A stretch of 64,000 nt of DNA from the NCBI RefSeq assembly GCF_030344915.1, contig NZ_CP128233.1, positions 1,364,001-1,428,000 on the forward strand, given 5' to 3'. Below are positions 47,319 to 56,537 of this stretch, piece after piece; position 1 is the first letter of the stretch, and each line of letters starts with the position of its first letter. The DNA is from Neopusillimonas aromaticivorans (GTDB taxonomy: Bacteria; Pseudomonadota; Gammaproteobacteria; Burkholderiales; Burkholderiaceae_B). The translations under genes and the position numbers were made by a program. The notes below the pieces were generated by a model that ran no database searches, was not told where the DNA came from, and saw nothing but the letters and a program-made list of their open reading frames with translations.

Positions 47319-48368
47319 TCAACCGGCCAAGGGCGGCTGCACCACGCCATTGCGTACCACATCAACCCCGTCAATACTAACGGTGCAATGACGCAGGGGC
47401 AAATCAAAATGGCCGCTGGTGAACCGGTTGGCATGTTCATTGGCACCGGTTGAAATCAGGAAATTACCGGCAAATGCGCGCAGTTCCGTACCGTTCGTGT
47501 CGTGTTTGTCGTACATGGCCAGCGCATCCCAACGGGCTGCCGGGTTCATGCCCCAGCCCACGTGCGACACGCCATAGGCATTCGGGTCATTCCAGGCCGC
47601 AAAATAGCTAGCCATCAATTGGGCATCCAGACCCTCGCCGCTGATATCCGTCACAAAATCATTCGTGATGGTCAGCGTGATGCGTGAATCAAGGTACTTC
47701 TTGAAGGTCAGGTTCACGTCACCCACATCCATCACCACCGTACCGTTCACGCTGCCGGCGGTCGGAAAACACAGACACAAGCCGCCGGGCCAATACGAGA
47801 CCTTGCCCGGCTCGGTGACAAACCCGGCCGACCCGCGCGCGGGCGCACCGGCAAGGTTGATAACCAGGTCCGTGCCCGCCGCAGAGGTCACACGCATTTC
47901 ACGCGCCTGATCCAGCAAACGAACCCCCTGCGCCACCTTGGCCTGCAAGGCGGGGTCGGGCATCAGTCGCTCAAGGATTTCCGGGTGCTCGTTGCTGATC
48001 ATCATGACGCGGGCACCGCCCGACAGAATCGCCTTGAGCTCGGCGGCGTGCAGCAACCCTTCGACGGTGCAGTCAACCACCAGCGCCGATGAGCGCAGGG
48101 CGGCCACGACGGACTCATTGCCCGCAATCGCCTGCGAACTGCCGGTCGAACGTACGGGTACGGGGTCTTTCTGTCGCGGCGTGGGCAACACCACATGAAA
48201 CACCTGGGCCCCAAGGTCAAGCAGGGCCAGCTCGGCCAACTTGACGTTGACGGCCCGTGACAAGGTTTCGGACAGAATCGCGACCCGATCACCCGGCATG
48301 ACGGCACACAGGGCAAACACCTTGCGGAAACTGTCGAGCCATTTGTGTTCAATTTGTTCAACCAGCAT
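47319..48368 (-). CDS. NicX-like 2,5-dihydroxypyridine 5,6-dioxygenase
   Basis: 349 aa, intact. It matches the M29 aminopeptidase-related fold that NicX shares. Known NicX Fe(II)/substrate residues appear conserved: Glu in VTEPGKVSYWPGG, His in YGVSHVGWGMNPAARWDALA, and the H-x-D pair in HFDLPLRHC. MYDKHDTNGTELRAFAGNFL also matches NicX. It opens 2,5-dihydroxypyridine to N-formylmaleamate in the cytoplasm. The start at 48368 has AAGGAG 7 bases upstream. Divergent from a LysR gene 65 bases away. A generic M29-type peptidase is less likely because of the NicX-specific motifs. Confidence 0.82.
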   Translation of the reverse strand: MLVEQIEHKWLDSFRKVFALCAVMPGDRVAILSETLSRAVNVKLAELALLDLGAQVFHVVLPTPRQKDPVPVRSTGSSQAIAGNESVVAALRSSALVVDCTVEGLLHAAELKAILSGGARVMMISNEHPEILERLMPDPALQAKVAQGVRLLDQAREMRVTSAAGTDLVINLAGAPARGSAGFVTEPGKVSYWPGGLCLCFPTAGSVNGTVVMDVGDVNLTFKKYLDSRITLTITNDFVTDISGEGLDAQLMASYFAAWNDPNAYGVSHVGWGMNPAARWDALAMYDKHDTNGTELRAFAGNFLISTGANEHANRFTSGHFDLPLRHCTVSIDGVDVVRNGVVQPPLAG

Positions 48369-48433
48369 GTACAACTCCTTCGTTACTGCCTATGATGGGC
48401 AGTTCGTTCAATTCACCCGGCCTTCGTTCAAGC

Positions 48434-49358
48434 ATGCGTTTGTTGCAGCCCATCGACCTGGAATACTTTGTAGAAATCTGCCGCCAGGGCAGTATCGCCC
48501 AGGCGGCTGTGGCGCTGGGGTTACCCAGCCCACGCTCAGCAAAAGCCTGAAGCGTCTTGAGCAGCAGGCCGGTGCCCGGCTGTGCGACCGCAACGCCCGG
48601 GGCATTGTGCCCACCGAAATGGGCCGCTATCTGGTGGCCCAGGCCGACCACCTGCTGGCCGAGCTGCAAGCCACGCAGCACAGTCTTCAGGAAATGAGCG
48701 GTGTGCGGGTGGGTACGGCCTCGCTGGGCCTGGCCCCCATGCTCAATCACCACTTTGCGCCGGCCCTGATCGAGCAGGCCCTTGCGCAGCGTCCGGGCTT
48801 GCACGTACGTATCGCCGAGGGCCTGTTTCAGCCCTTGTTGCAACAATTGCAGCAAGGCGAGCTTGATTTCATCCTCAGCTCGCCGTCGGTCACCGAACGC
48901 ACCAACCCCGACCTGCGCAGCGAGTTGCTGGGCGTGAACCGGTTCATCGCCTGTGTCAGCCACGCGCACGCACTGGCAAAGGCACCGGTCAACCCTGCCG
49001 CCCTTAACGACTACGACTGGGTCCTGGTATCGCCGCGCGGCATTTTGCGCCATGTGCTGGCTGACGTGTTCAAGGCCCATGAACTGCCCCTCCTGTTCCC
49101 CGGGTCGAAACCAATTCCCCTGCATTGATCAAGGCGTTGCTGTTCACCCACCGGTACATCAGCTTCTTGCCAGAAGACATGGTGGCCGCCGAGCTGGCCG
49201 CCGGTTCACTGGTACGTCTGGACATCCCGTGGCTGGTCTGGCAACGCGAGCTGTACCTGACCACGCGCCGGGACCGCACCCTTAGCCCGGCCGCCCAGTT
49301 CATGAAGACCCTGGCGGCCGACAGGGCACGGGCTGACTTTGCGAGGGCAGCGCAATAG
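48434..49358 (+). CDS. LysR-family regulator (two frame breaks)
   Basis: 308 aa after adding one base near 48528 and one near 49103. The N-terminal HTH IDLEYFVEICRQGSIAQAAV, ALGVTQPTLSKSLKRLEQQA is a standard LysR domain. The effector domain includes RVGTASLGLAPMLNHHFAPA and FIACVSHAHALAKAPVNP. It is divergently oriented to the nicX-like operon, so it probably activates it in response to a pyridine intermediate. The 65-base intergenic region must hold its operator. Confidence 0.88.
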
Positions 49359-49427
49359 CCGCTTGCCGCTTTACGCCCGGGCGGCTGGCCGACCCCGCGC
49401 CCTGCCGCAGCAAAGGGCCATTCCTGC

Positions 49428-50576
49428 TTACTGTTGCACCTTCCAGCTGCCGTTCTCAACCTTGACCCGAACCCGGGCACGCTCATCCAGACCGTTGTGA
49501 TCTGTCGGCGACATGGTGTAGATGCCCATGGTGCCGACAACTTCCTTGACATCGTTTTCCAGGGCGTCACGCAAGGCTTTACGGAATTGTGGCGTGCCCG
49601 GCGTGGCATTTTTGCAGCGACGGGTACGGCGGCGTTCAACAGTTCGTAGGCATCAAAGGCATAGCCGGCAAAGGGCGAGCGGGCTTTGGCGCCATAGGCT
49701 TCGTCGTAACGCGCCAGGGCTTTTGCCGCCACCGGTTTGATCGGGTTGGTATCGGGCAACTGGCCTGCAAACAGGTAAGGGCCCGCCGGGGCACTGGGCG
49801 CCTTCAGCTGCGGCCCCGCCGATACGGATGAAATCCGGGCTGACCGAGCCGTGCGTGTTATAGACCAGCCCCTTGTACCCACGTTCGTTCAAGGCCATGT
49901 GCGGCAGGGCACCCGCTGCGCCCGACGCGCCCACGACCACCGCCTGCGGGTTGCCTTGCATCATCTTCAGAACCTGCGTCGTCACCGAGGTATCGTTGCG
50001 TTGGTACCGTTCGTTGGTGGTGATGGTCATTCCGGCCTTCGCCCCCTGATCCATCAGGGTGCGGTACACCGCATCGCCCCACGAATCGGCAAAGCCGATA
50101 TAGGCCACCTGAGTGATGCCGCGCTTTTTCATGTCGTCAACCACCTCACCCATCATGAGGCCGATTGGCTGGGGCACACCAAAGGTCCAGGGTGCTTTGG
50201 CCGCGTCCACTTCAATGGGGCTGAGCGACAGGTGCGGCACGCCGGTTTCGGTGGCCAGCTGCATGATCGCCATCGTGACCGGCACGCTGTTCGAACCGAC
50301 CAGTACATCGACCTTGTCTTCGTCCAGCAGCTTGCGGGCATTCTTGACGCCGGTTGTCACGTCTGACGTGTCATCCAGAAAGACATATTTGACGTCCTGA
50401 CCACCCATCGTGCGCGGCAGAATTTCAAACACATTCTTGTAAGGAATACCCAGTACGGCCCCCGACCCGGTGGCGCTGGCCACCACACCGACCGTAACCG
50501 GCTGGGCCACCGCCGCTGCCATGACCCCGGTCAGCGCCAATGCCCCGACTGAACACAAAATTTTAGTGATACGCAT
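49428..50576 (-). CDS. ABC transporter substrate-binding protein (Leu/Ile/Val-binding type), two frame breaks
   Basis: About 383 aa. Signal peptide MRITKILCSVGALALTGVMA with AAAVAQ cleavage; then VTVGVVASATGSGAVLGIPY, VDVLVGSNSVPVTMAIMQLA, SWGDAVYRTLMDQGAKAGMT, VVVGASGAAGALPHMALNER. This is the branched-chain amino acid/aromatic acid binding fold of Burkholderiales. Two compensating indels (one base to remove at 49814-49817, one A to add near 49618) restore the C-terminus ending in ENGSWKVQQ. No permease or ATPase is nearby; it may serve an orphan uptake system for the heteroaromatic substrate. Confidence 0.85.
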
Positions 50577-50904
50577 GTCTCGTCCCCTTGTTTTAGATGG
50601 TGGAACAGCGCCTTCACGCTGTATGACATCAGAGTAAGGGAGAGTGGCGTCAGCCAGAAGATCAGATCTGACGCTTGGGGTATAACTTTTGGGAATGGGT
50701 AGTAAGGCCCGAGTCAGGACGTTTATACCCAATGGTTTTACTACGCCTTGTGGCAAAGGCCGGCACGCGTCAGACTGACCAGCAACACTGCAAATTGCAA
50801 CCATACAACCACTAAAACAGAGCCTGGCTTAGGCAAGCCAAACAAGCAGGGTTCCGTTTTGGTCCTTTAAGGAATAAAATAGAACCATTCATCGGAGGTT
50901 CACC
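50577..50904. promoter_or_regulatory. Intergenic region between the binding protein and the ParD/RelE pair
   Basis: 328 bases hold divergent promoters for the two transcripts. Visible elements: a perfect TCAGATCTGA palindrome (50662-50671) and a GGTATAAC sequence nearby. A GGAGG ribosome site at 50893-50898 precedes the antitoxin. No open frame has coding character. Confidence 0.35.
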
Positions 50905-51114
50905 ATGGCCATCAACGTCAAACTGTCAGAAGCCTTGGTCGAAAGCGCCAAGCGCTACGGCAACATCGAGCACCGCTCGGTACCAAAGCAGATCGAATAC
51001 TGGTCGAAAATAGGCAAGATCGCCTCTGAAAACCCCGACTTGCCCTTCAGCGTCATCCGCGACATCCTGGTCGCCGACCAGGAAGAGCCAGTGGGTGAGT
51101 ACCCATTCGACTGA
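50905..51114 (+). CDS. ParD-like antitoxin
   Basis: 69 aa, MAINVKLSEALVESAKRYGN, IEHRSVPKQIEYWSKIGKIA. This is the PF11903 ParD-like pattern (ribbon-helix-helix, with EHRSVPKQIEYW as the DNA-binding helix region). It is coupled to the toxin by a TGATG overlap at 51112-51116. Confidence 0.87.
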   Translation: MAINVKLSEALVESAKRYGNIEHRSVPKQIEYWSKIGKIASENPDLPFSVIRDILVADQEEPVGEYPFD

Positions 51115-51392
51115 TGCGCATCCTCGTCACCCCCACTTTCGAACGCACCGTCAAAAAGCTGCACCAGCAGCAAAAGACTGCGCTTGATGAAGCGGTGCGT
51201 ACCATTGCCAGTCATCCTGAAACCGGTGAAGCCAAAGCCGGTGACTTGGTTGGTGTGCAGGTATACAAATTCCGCATGGGCAGTCTGCTCTGCCTGCTGG
51301 CCTATCGGGTGCTTGACGAAAATACGCTCAAGCTGCTGATGGTTGGACCACACGAGAATTTCTATCGTGATCTCAAACGCCTGGACAGTTAA
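51114..51392 (+). CDS. RelE/ParE-type toxin
   Basis: 92 aa, MRILVTPTFERTVKKLHQQQ, KTALDEAVRTIASHPETGEA, LVGVQVYKFRMGSLLCLLAY, TLKLLMVGPHENFYRDLKRL. The PHENFYR ending is characteristic of RelE/ParE superfamily mRNA interferases. The pair is intact and sits inside the catabolic region, between the binding protein and the CoA-transferase. Confidence 0.87.
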   Translation: MRILVTPTFERTVKKLHQQQKTALDEAVRTIASHPETGEAKAGDLVGVQVYKFRMGSLLCLLAYRVLDENTLKLLMVGPHENFYRDLKRLDS

Positions 51393-51469
51393 CTGGCAAG
51401 CGCGACACCGTTATGCCACGGCGTGTGTCGCGCCTCAAGCCAGAACCATCATCCGATAAATCCCGGCCG

Positions 51470-52684
51470 CTATACAACGCCCCCGTCACGAAGGGCCTGA
51501 ATAGCCTGGGGGTTCAAACCCAACTCTGTCAAAACCTGTTCCGTGTGCTCACCCAATGTGGGTGGCGGTGAGGTATAGGTAACAGGTGTACCCGACATTT
51601 TCATGGGGCTGGCCACCAGGGGCAGTGCACCATAGCGCCCAGACGGGACATCAACACGCATGGTGCGTGCCTTGACCTGGGGGTCATCGAAGACGCGGTC
51701 TATGGTGTTGATGGGGCCGCACGGAAAGCCTTGTTCAATCCCCAGGGCGCACCATTCATCAATGGTTTTTGTATTCAGGCGCTCTTGCAACAGGCCGACC
51801 AGAAGGTCGCGGTGGGCCACGCGTTGGGCGTTGGTAGAAAACCGGCTATCGTCAGCGACCTGGGGGCAACCCGCCGCAGCACACAAGGCGGCAAACTGGG
51901 TGTCGTTACCAATCGCCAGCATGACGTAGCCGTCGGCGCATGCAAAGGGCTGATACGGCACAATCGACGGGTGGGCGCTGCCCAGACGGCCAGGCACCTG
52001 GCCACCCAGCAGGTAGTTGCCCGCCTGGTTGGCCAGGGTCGCCACCTGCACATCCAGCAAGGCCACGTCGATATGCTGGCCTTTTCCGGTTCTGGTACGC
52101 GCATACAACGCCGCCAGAATGGCGGATGTGGCGTACAGACCGGTGAAAATATCCACCACGGCCACACCCACTTTCTGGGGCCCGCCCCTGGCACGGCGTC
52201 GGGTTCACCCGTGATGCTCATCAGACCACCCATGGCCTGGATCAGGGCGTCGTAACCCGGACGCTCGGCGTAGGGGCCGGTTTGACCAAACCCGGTAATT
52301 GAACAATAGATCAGGCCAGGATTCACTTTGGCCAGGCTGTCGTAGTCGAGGCCGTATTTTTTCAGGCCACCGACTTTGTAGTTTTCAACCAGGACATCGG
52401 CCCGGGCGGCCAGCTCCAGAATGACTTTCTGGCCTTCTGCCTTGGTGAAATCCAGCGTCACGGAACGCTTGCCGCGATTGGCACAAAAAAATAGGCGGCA
52501 TCCCCGCGCCCGCCATCGGCGGTGGTCACGAACGGCGGCCCCCACGAGCGGGTGTCATCCCCGGACCGGGGCGTTCCACCTTGATGACATCCGCGCCCAA
52601 ATCCGCCAGGTTCTGGGTAGACCAGGGCCCCGCCAGAATCCGGGACAAATCAAGAACAACGACCCCTTCCAATGCTGCAGACAT
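51470..52684 (-). CDS. CaiB/BaiF family CoA-transferase (three frame breaks)
   Basis: 405 aa after three added bases (near 52560, 52492 and 52180). MSAALEGVVVLDLSRILAGP, WSTQNLADLGADVIKVERPG, FFCANRGKRSVTLDFTKAEG, SITGFGQTGPYAERPGYDAL then IQAMGGLMSITGEPD: the type III CoA-transferase signature with its catalytic Asp in GYD. Family members include succinyl-CoA:glutarate CoA-transferase. Placed with enamidase and aldehyde dehydrogenase, a role activating glutarate or a related dicarboxylate is plausible. Substrate not proven. Confidence 0.85.
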
Positions 52685-52785
52685 TCTGTTTCCTGTCACC
52701 CACCGGCGAACCACCGCCGATGGATTCACGTTTCTCAACCACCAGCGCTTGCGCCACTGGTGCACTCTTGTTTGAGGTACATCGC

Positions 52786-53976
52786 CTATTTTTCAATCAC
52801 CGGCACTTCAGTGGCCGGTGGCGTGTTGCGACTGCGCTGGCAGCGTACGATGCCGTCGATCATCACCATGCCGATGCCGGGAATGTCGCCCAACTGGATG
52901 CTTTCCAGCAAGGTGGCGCCGGCTGTGTGCTGGGCGCGGTCCATGAATACGAAATCGGCCGCACGCCCGACTTCGATCAGGCCGCAGTCCAGATCCCGCA
53001 TGCGGGCGGTGTTGCCAGTGGCAAAACAGATGGCGATTTCAGCCGGGATATCGGCCAGACTGGACAGCTGCGCGATCATGCGAAGGATACCCAGCGGCTG
53101 CACACCCGACCCGGCCGGGCCGTCGGTGCCCAGAATAACGCGGTGCAGACACCCCAGCTCGTGGGCGTGCCGCGCTGTCAGGATAGCGATGCGTTCATTG
53201 CCGTTGTGCACGATTTCAATGCCACGCGTCGAGCGTTCGCACAGTTCGCACACCTGTTTGTAGGGCAGGGCGGTGTGCCCGCCGTTGATGTGACCGATGA
53301 TGTCAGCATCGGCTTCCAGCACGACGTCTTTATCGATGAGCCCGGAACCGGGAATGGATGGGCCACCCGTGTGAATGGTGCTTTGAATACCGTACTTGCG
53401 CGCCCACGACACCATCTGGGCGGCTTCGTCACCGGCCTTGACACTGCCCAGACCGATTTCACCCAGCAACTTCACCCCGGCCTGGGCCAGTTCCTTGAAG
53501 TCGGATTCGACCATGCCTTTTTCAATGACCGGCGCCCCCGCCAGCACCTTGACCCCGCCCGGACGCGCGTTTTCAAACGAGCGCTGCGCCGTAATGGCCA
53601 GGGCCTTCAAGCCCAGAATGTCTTTGGGGCGGCCCGGGTAATGCACCTCGCCGGCAGAAATCATGGTGGTCACGCCACCGTTCAGGGTGGAATCGATCCA
53701 GCCCAACTGATTCTGACGCGGCGTCCAGTCGCCGGCGACCGGGTGAACGTGCGAGTCGATGAGACCCGGCGCCACCGCTGTGCCACGACAATCAATAACG
53801 CGATCGGCGCCTTCCACATCACAGTCTTTGTAGCGACCCACCGCCGCAATGCGGCCATCATTGACGATAAGGGTGTCGGCATCAAGAATGGGGTTTTCAA
53901 GGTCGCCCGACAACAGCAGACCTATGTTCTTGATAACGACTTTGCCGGATTTTGCTTCGAGAGTGGCCACGGCCAT
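52786..53976 (-). CDS. Enamidase-like amidohydrolase (6-oxo-1,4,5,6-tetrahydronicotinate hydrolase)
   Basis: 396 aa, intact. Very close in motif order to Ena of Eubacterium barkeri: VIKNIGLLLSGDLENPILDA, APGLIDSHVHPVAGDWTPRQ (H-x-H metal site), GGVTTMISAGEVHYPGRPKD, GIQSTIHTGGPSIPGSGLID, IIGHINGGHTALPYKQVCEL, VILGTDGPAGSGVQPLGILR and the shared C-terminal QRSRNTPPA. A binuclear-zinc amidohydrolase that opens the tetrahydro-oxonicotinate ring to 2-formylglutarate. It is followed upstream by DUF1185 genes in one operon. A dihydropyrimidinase-like specificity is possible but the enamidase match is specific. Confidence 0.85.
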   Translation of the reverse strand: MAVATLEAKSGKVVIKNIGLLLSGDLENPILDADTLIVNDGRIAAVGRYKDCDVEGADRVIDCRGTAVAPGLIDSHVHPVAGDWTPRQNQLGWIDSTLNGGVTTMISAGEVHYPGRPKDILGLKALAITAQRSFENARPGGVKVLAGAPVIEKGMVESDFKELAQAGVKLLGEIGLGSVKAGDEAAQMVSWARKYGIQSTIHTGGPSIPGSGLIDKDVVLEADADIIGHINGGHTALPYKQVCELCERSTRGIEIVHNGNERIAILTARHAHELGCLHRVILGTDGPAGSGVQPLGILRMIAQLSSLADIPAEIAICFATGNTARMRDLDCGLIEVGRAADFVFMDRAQHTAGATLLESIQLGDIPGIGMVMIDGIVRCQRSRNTPPATEVPVIEK

Positions 53977-54012
53977 GATGTTCCTCCTGGTTTTTTCTGT
54001 TCGGCACCCGAT

Positions 54013-54597
54013 TTAACGCAGCCCGTCTTCGCCCTTGATGTCGTCTTTGGTCAACCCGCCCACGCGGGGCAACGGACGGCCCGAGTCAGTGACCGCCACC
54101 GCCACCACAATTTCATTGGCGCGCGGGGCATCTGACACACGCGCCTCGACGGCATCGAAGTGGGTGCGGACATAGGCCGCGTCTTTGTGGCCCAGCGGCA
54201 CATCAATGGCCGTACCCACGGTGCCCATTTTCTTTGACGATGGCACAAGTGCGGCGCCTTTTTCCACCGCCTTGCGCAGCGGCGCCCCCAGTTTGGGGTG
54301 CAAAATAGCGGCGGCGTGCTCGAGTTCGCCGGCCTCGCCAACAATGGCGGCCTTGCCATAGCTTTCGGCCTGAGAGGGCGTGATACCCAGGGCCTGGACG
54401 CATTTTTCACCCAACAGCCCACCCAGTTCTTCGCCAATGGCCATCAACGCGTCCAGGTTCTGCTCGTAACGACCGGCAAACGGGTTTTCAATGACCGCCA
54501 TGGCGACGGCGCGACGGGTTGGGGGCTCGATGGTCTTGCCCATTTCAATGCGGGTTTCATCGACCAGTACGACCAGTTTGCGAATTTTTGCTGCCAT
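54013..54597 (-). CDS. DUF1185 ('amino acid synthesis', PF06684) protein, first copy
   Basis: 194 aa, intact. MAAKIRKLVVLVDETRIEMG, AVAMAVIENPFAGRYEQNLD, LGITPSQAESYGKAAIVGEA, GELEHAAAILHPKLGAPLRK and SSKKMGTVGTAIDVPLGHKD. These are the hallmarks of PF06684. Bordetella homologues have crystal structures but no known reaction. It lies 18 bases from a second, diverged copy and 36 bases from enamidase, so it works in the same pathway; the role is undefined. Confidence 0.88.
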   Translation of the reverse strand: MAAKIRKLVVLVDETRIEMGKTIEPPTRRAVAMAVIENPFAGRYEQNLDALMAIGEELGGLLGEKCVQALGITPSQAESYGKAAIVGEAGELEHAAAILHPKLGAPLRKAVEKGAALVPSSKKMGTVGTAIDVPLGHKDAAYVRTHFDAVEARVSDAPRANEIVVAVAVTDSGRPLPRVGGLTKDDIKGEDGLR

Positions 54598-54615
54598 AGT
54601 TGTCTCCTGAACGGC

Positions 54616-55267
54616 TTAACGAAGGCCGTCAAACTTGCTGATTTGTTCCGGGGTCAAGCCCCCGACACGCTGGTGAATACGGCCGCCGGTGGCCATGACC
54701 AGTACGAAAACGATTTCATCGGCCGCCGGTGCCCCGGGCACCCAGACTTCCATGGCATCAAAATGGCCGCGAATATAGCTGGCGGTGACATGGGTCAGGG
54801 GAACGTCAAGCCGGGTGCCGGGCGCGCCCACTTTTTGCTGGAGGGCACAATCGACAATGCCCGCCCGCCTTCCAGCCCTTTGGGGCCCGAGCTTTGCCCC
54901 TGCTTGTAGGCCGAACGGTCACCTTTCCAGCCCAGCAGCTCGCGCATGGCATAGCCGCCGGGCACATGCCACAAGGCGCCATGTTCGAGTTCGCCGGCAG
55001 ACCCCACGATGGCCCCCTTGCCGTAGCTTTCAATGTCATCGGGGGTGACGCCCATGGCCTTGACAAGGCGTTCGGCCATTTCAAGCCCGACCGGGTTCAG
55101 CGCTTCCATCATGGGCAGAATATCGGGCTCGTAACGGCCCGCATACGGGTTCTTTAGCACGGCGGCAACCGCGCCGCGCACCAGGGTTTGTCGGCCACCG
55201 GCCCGCCCTCATGGTAGATGTCCTCTACCTGGGTCAGTATCTGCCGCACTTCAATAAGGTCTGACAT
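54616..55267 (-). CDS. DUF1185 (PF06684) protein, second copy (two frame breaks)
   Basis: 217 aa after adding one A near 55183 and one near 54832. MSDLIEVRQILTQVEDIYHE, RGAVAAVLKNPYAGRYEPDI, MGVTPDDIESYGKGAIVGSA, GELEHGALWHVPGGYAMREL, SIVPSSKKVGAPGTRLDVPL and THVTASYIRGHFDAMEVW. Clearly paralogous to the neighbour (same NP.AGRYE, SYGKGAIVG.AGELEH, and SSKK blocks) but with an extra WKGDRSAYKQGQSSGPKGLE insertion. The two proteins could form a heteromer. Confidence 0.85.
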
Positions 55268-55333
55268 GGTTTTCTCCTGTACTGCTTCAATGCCCCGGCG
55301 CTGATACGCGACAAGGCCTGTGTTCAGTTTTGA

Positions 55334-56508
55334 TCAACACACCACACGCTGCACCAGGCGCTGGTCTTTCATAAAAACACGTGTTTCGTATCGTCGTTGG
55401 TTTTGCTCTGTTCTTCAAGACAACACCCCCGGGTTGGTCTGGCAGCACCAGCTGAACCTGCCCCTGCAACACCAGCACCGCCCCCGCAATCAAACCGTTG
55501 CGCTGCCATTGGCGCGCAAGCTGTGCACCTTGCAGCAGCGCCTCACGGACAACCTCGGGCGGCAACGGCCCGACATCCACCGTTACGCGGCGACTGCCCA
55601 GATCGGTATCGTCTTTGAGGGTGTCGGCCGGAGCCCGGTGTATCGCAGGATGATCCGCATTGACCTGGTTGGCAATGAGGGTTGCAGCAACATCGGCCAA
55701 GGCTGCATTGGCCGCAAGTACCGTCACGCTGTCGGCAATGCCCAGACTGAAACTGCGCCCACGCCAACCGCTGGTAGCTATGCCTCCTATGCCTTGACCG
55801 GCATGAATGGTAAAGCAACCATCGGCCCCAAGCCTGCCGCTGGATGAATGAAAACGCACGGCCTGGGGGTTAGTCACCAGCCCCACCGTCCAGGACTCAC
55901 CCGGCGCGAGATACAGCGCAATATCGCCACCGTTATTGACAAAGGCCCGACGCACGACGGCACGGTCACCGGAACCCGTAGCCATGACCGTCTCAGCCAT
56001 GCCAACCACCACGCCGGGGGCCTGATACTGTGGAAAATGATGCGCAGTATCGTCGGCCGGCGCACCAGACAACAACGCCTGCAACACCTCATCGGCCACG
56101 GCACCGGCCACGGCGGCCATCGGCGTTACGAAGCCGTGTCGAAATGGCCAACACGCCTCGCCCATGCGCCGGGCGACCGGACTGGCAAAACGCTGATCAA
56201 TAGACGCCGTCGTCAATGAGGAGGGCACCGGCTGACGCAACACCGGCAATTCGGCCACCAGTTCGGGCAAGATGACGGCAAAACGCTGCCAGGCGGCTTC
56301 CACGTTTCCGACTGACGCCCAAGACCCGTCAACACGCACAATCAGGTCGATCGGCCCGTGCTGAAAGTGGTGCGTACCGGTATCCAGCACGGCCCACTGC
56401 GCCCCCCGGCAGCGATGCGCGGCGGCGCCACCGGCACGCCCCTGGCACCTGACGCGGCGCGGCAACAGGCATCGCCCCACCCAGGGGCACTGCAGGCTTC
56501 CCGGTCAT
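55334..56508 (-). CDS. UPF0280 (ApbE-like) protein, frame irregular at both ends
   Basis: About 390 aa. The core is clear: RFASPVARRMGEACWPFRHG, VTPMAAVAGAVADEVLQALL, FVNNGGDIALYLAPGESWTV, GIATSGWRGRSFSLGIADSV. These are the UPF0280/COG2122 blocks, related to the ApbE FMN-transferase fold (G-x-x-A-x-S-G and NNGGDI). Start at 56508 (MTGKPAVPLGG) and an ending YETRVFMKDQRLVQ to 55334 each need one base removed (near 56484 and 55415); other ends are possible. It precedes the tandem DUF1185 genes. It may attach flavin to, or act on, the reductase upstream; that is inference. Confidence 0.75.
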
Positions 56509-56537
56509 GACCGTACCCCTCGCATGCCGGCCACGAT

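Noticed and set aside
47319..48368. M29 leucyl aminopeptidase (thermophilic peptidase)
   Set aside because: NicX-specific segments (YGVSHVGWGMNP, HFDLPLRHC) and the neighbouring deformylase and LysR genes favour dihydroxypyridine dioxygenase.
52672..54135. 487-codon open frame on plus opposite the enamidase gene
   Set aside because: Mirror frame of an intact, strongly recognised gene in G+C-rich DNA; composition (His/Arg/Gln-rich) is non-protein-like.
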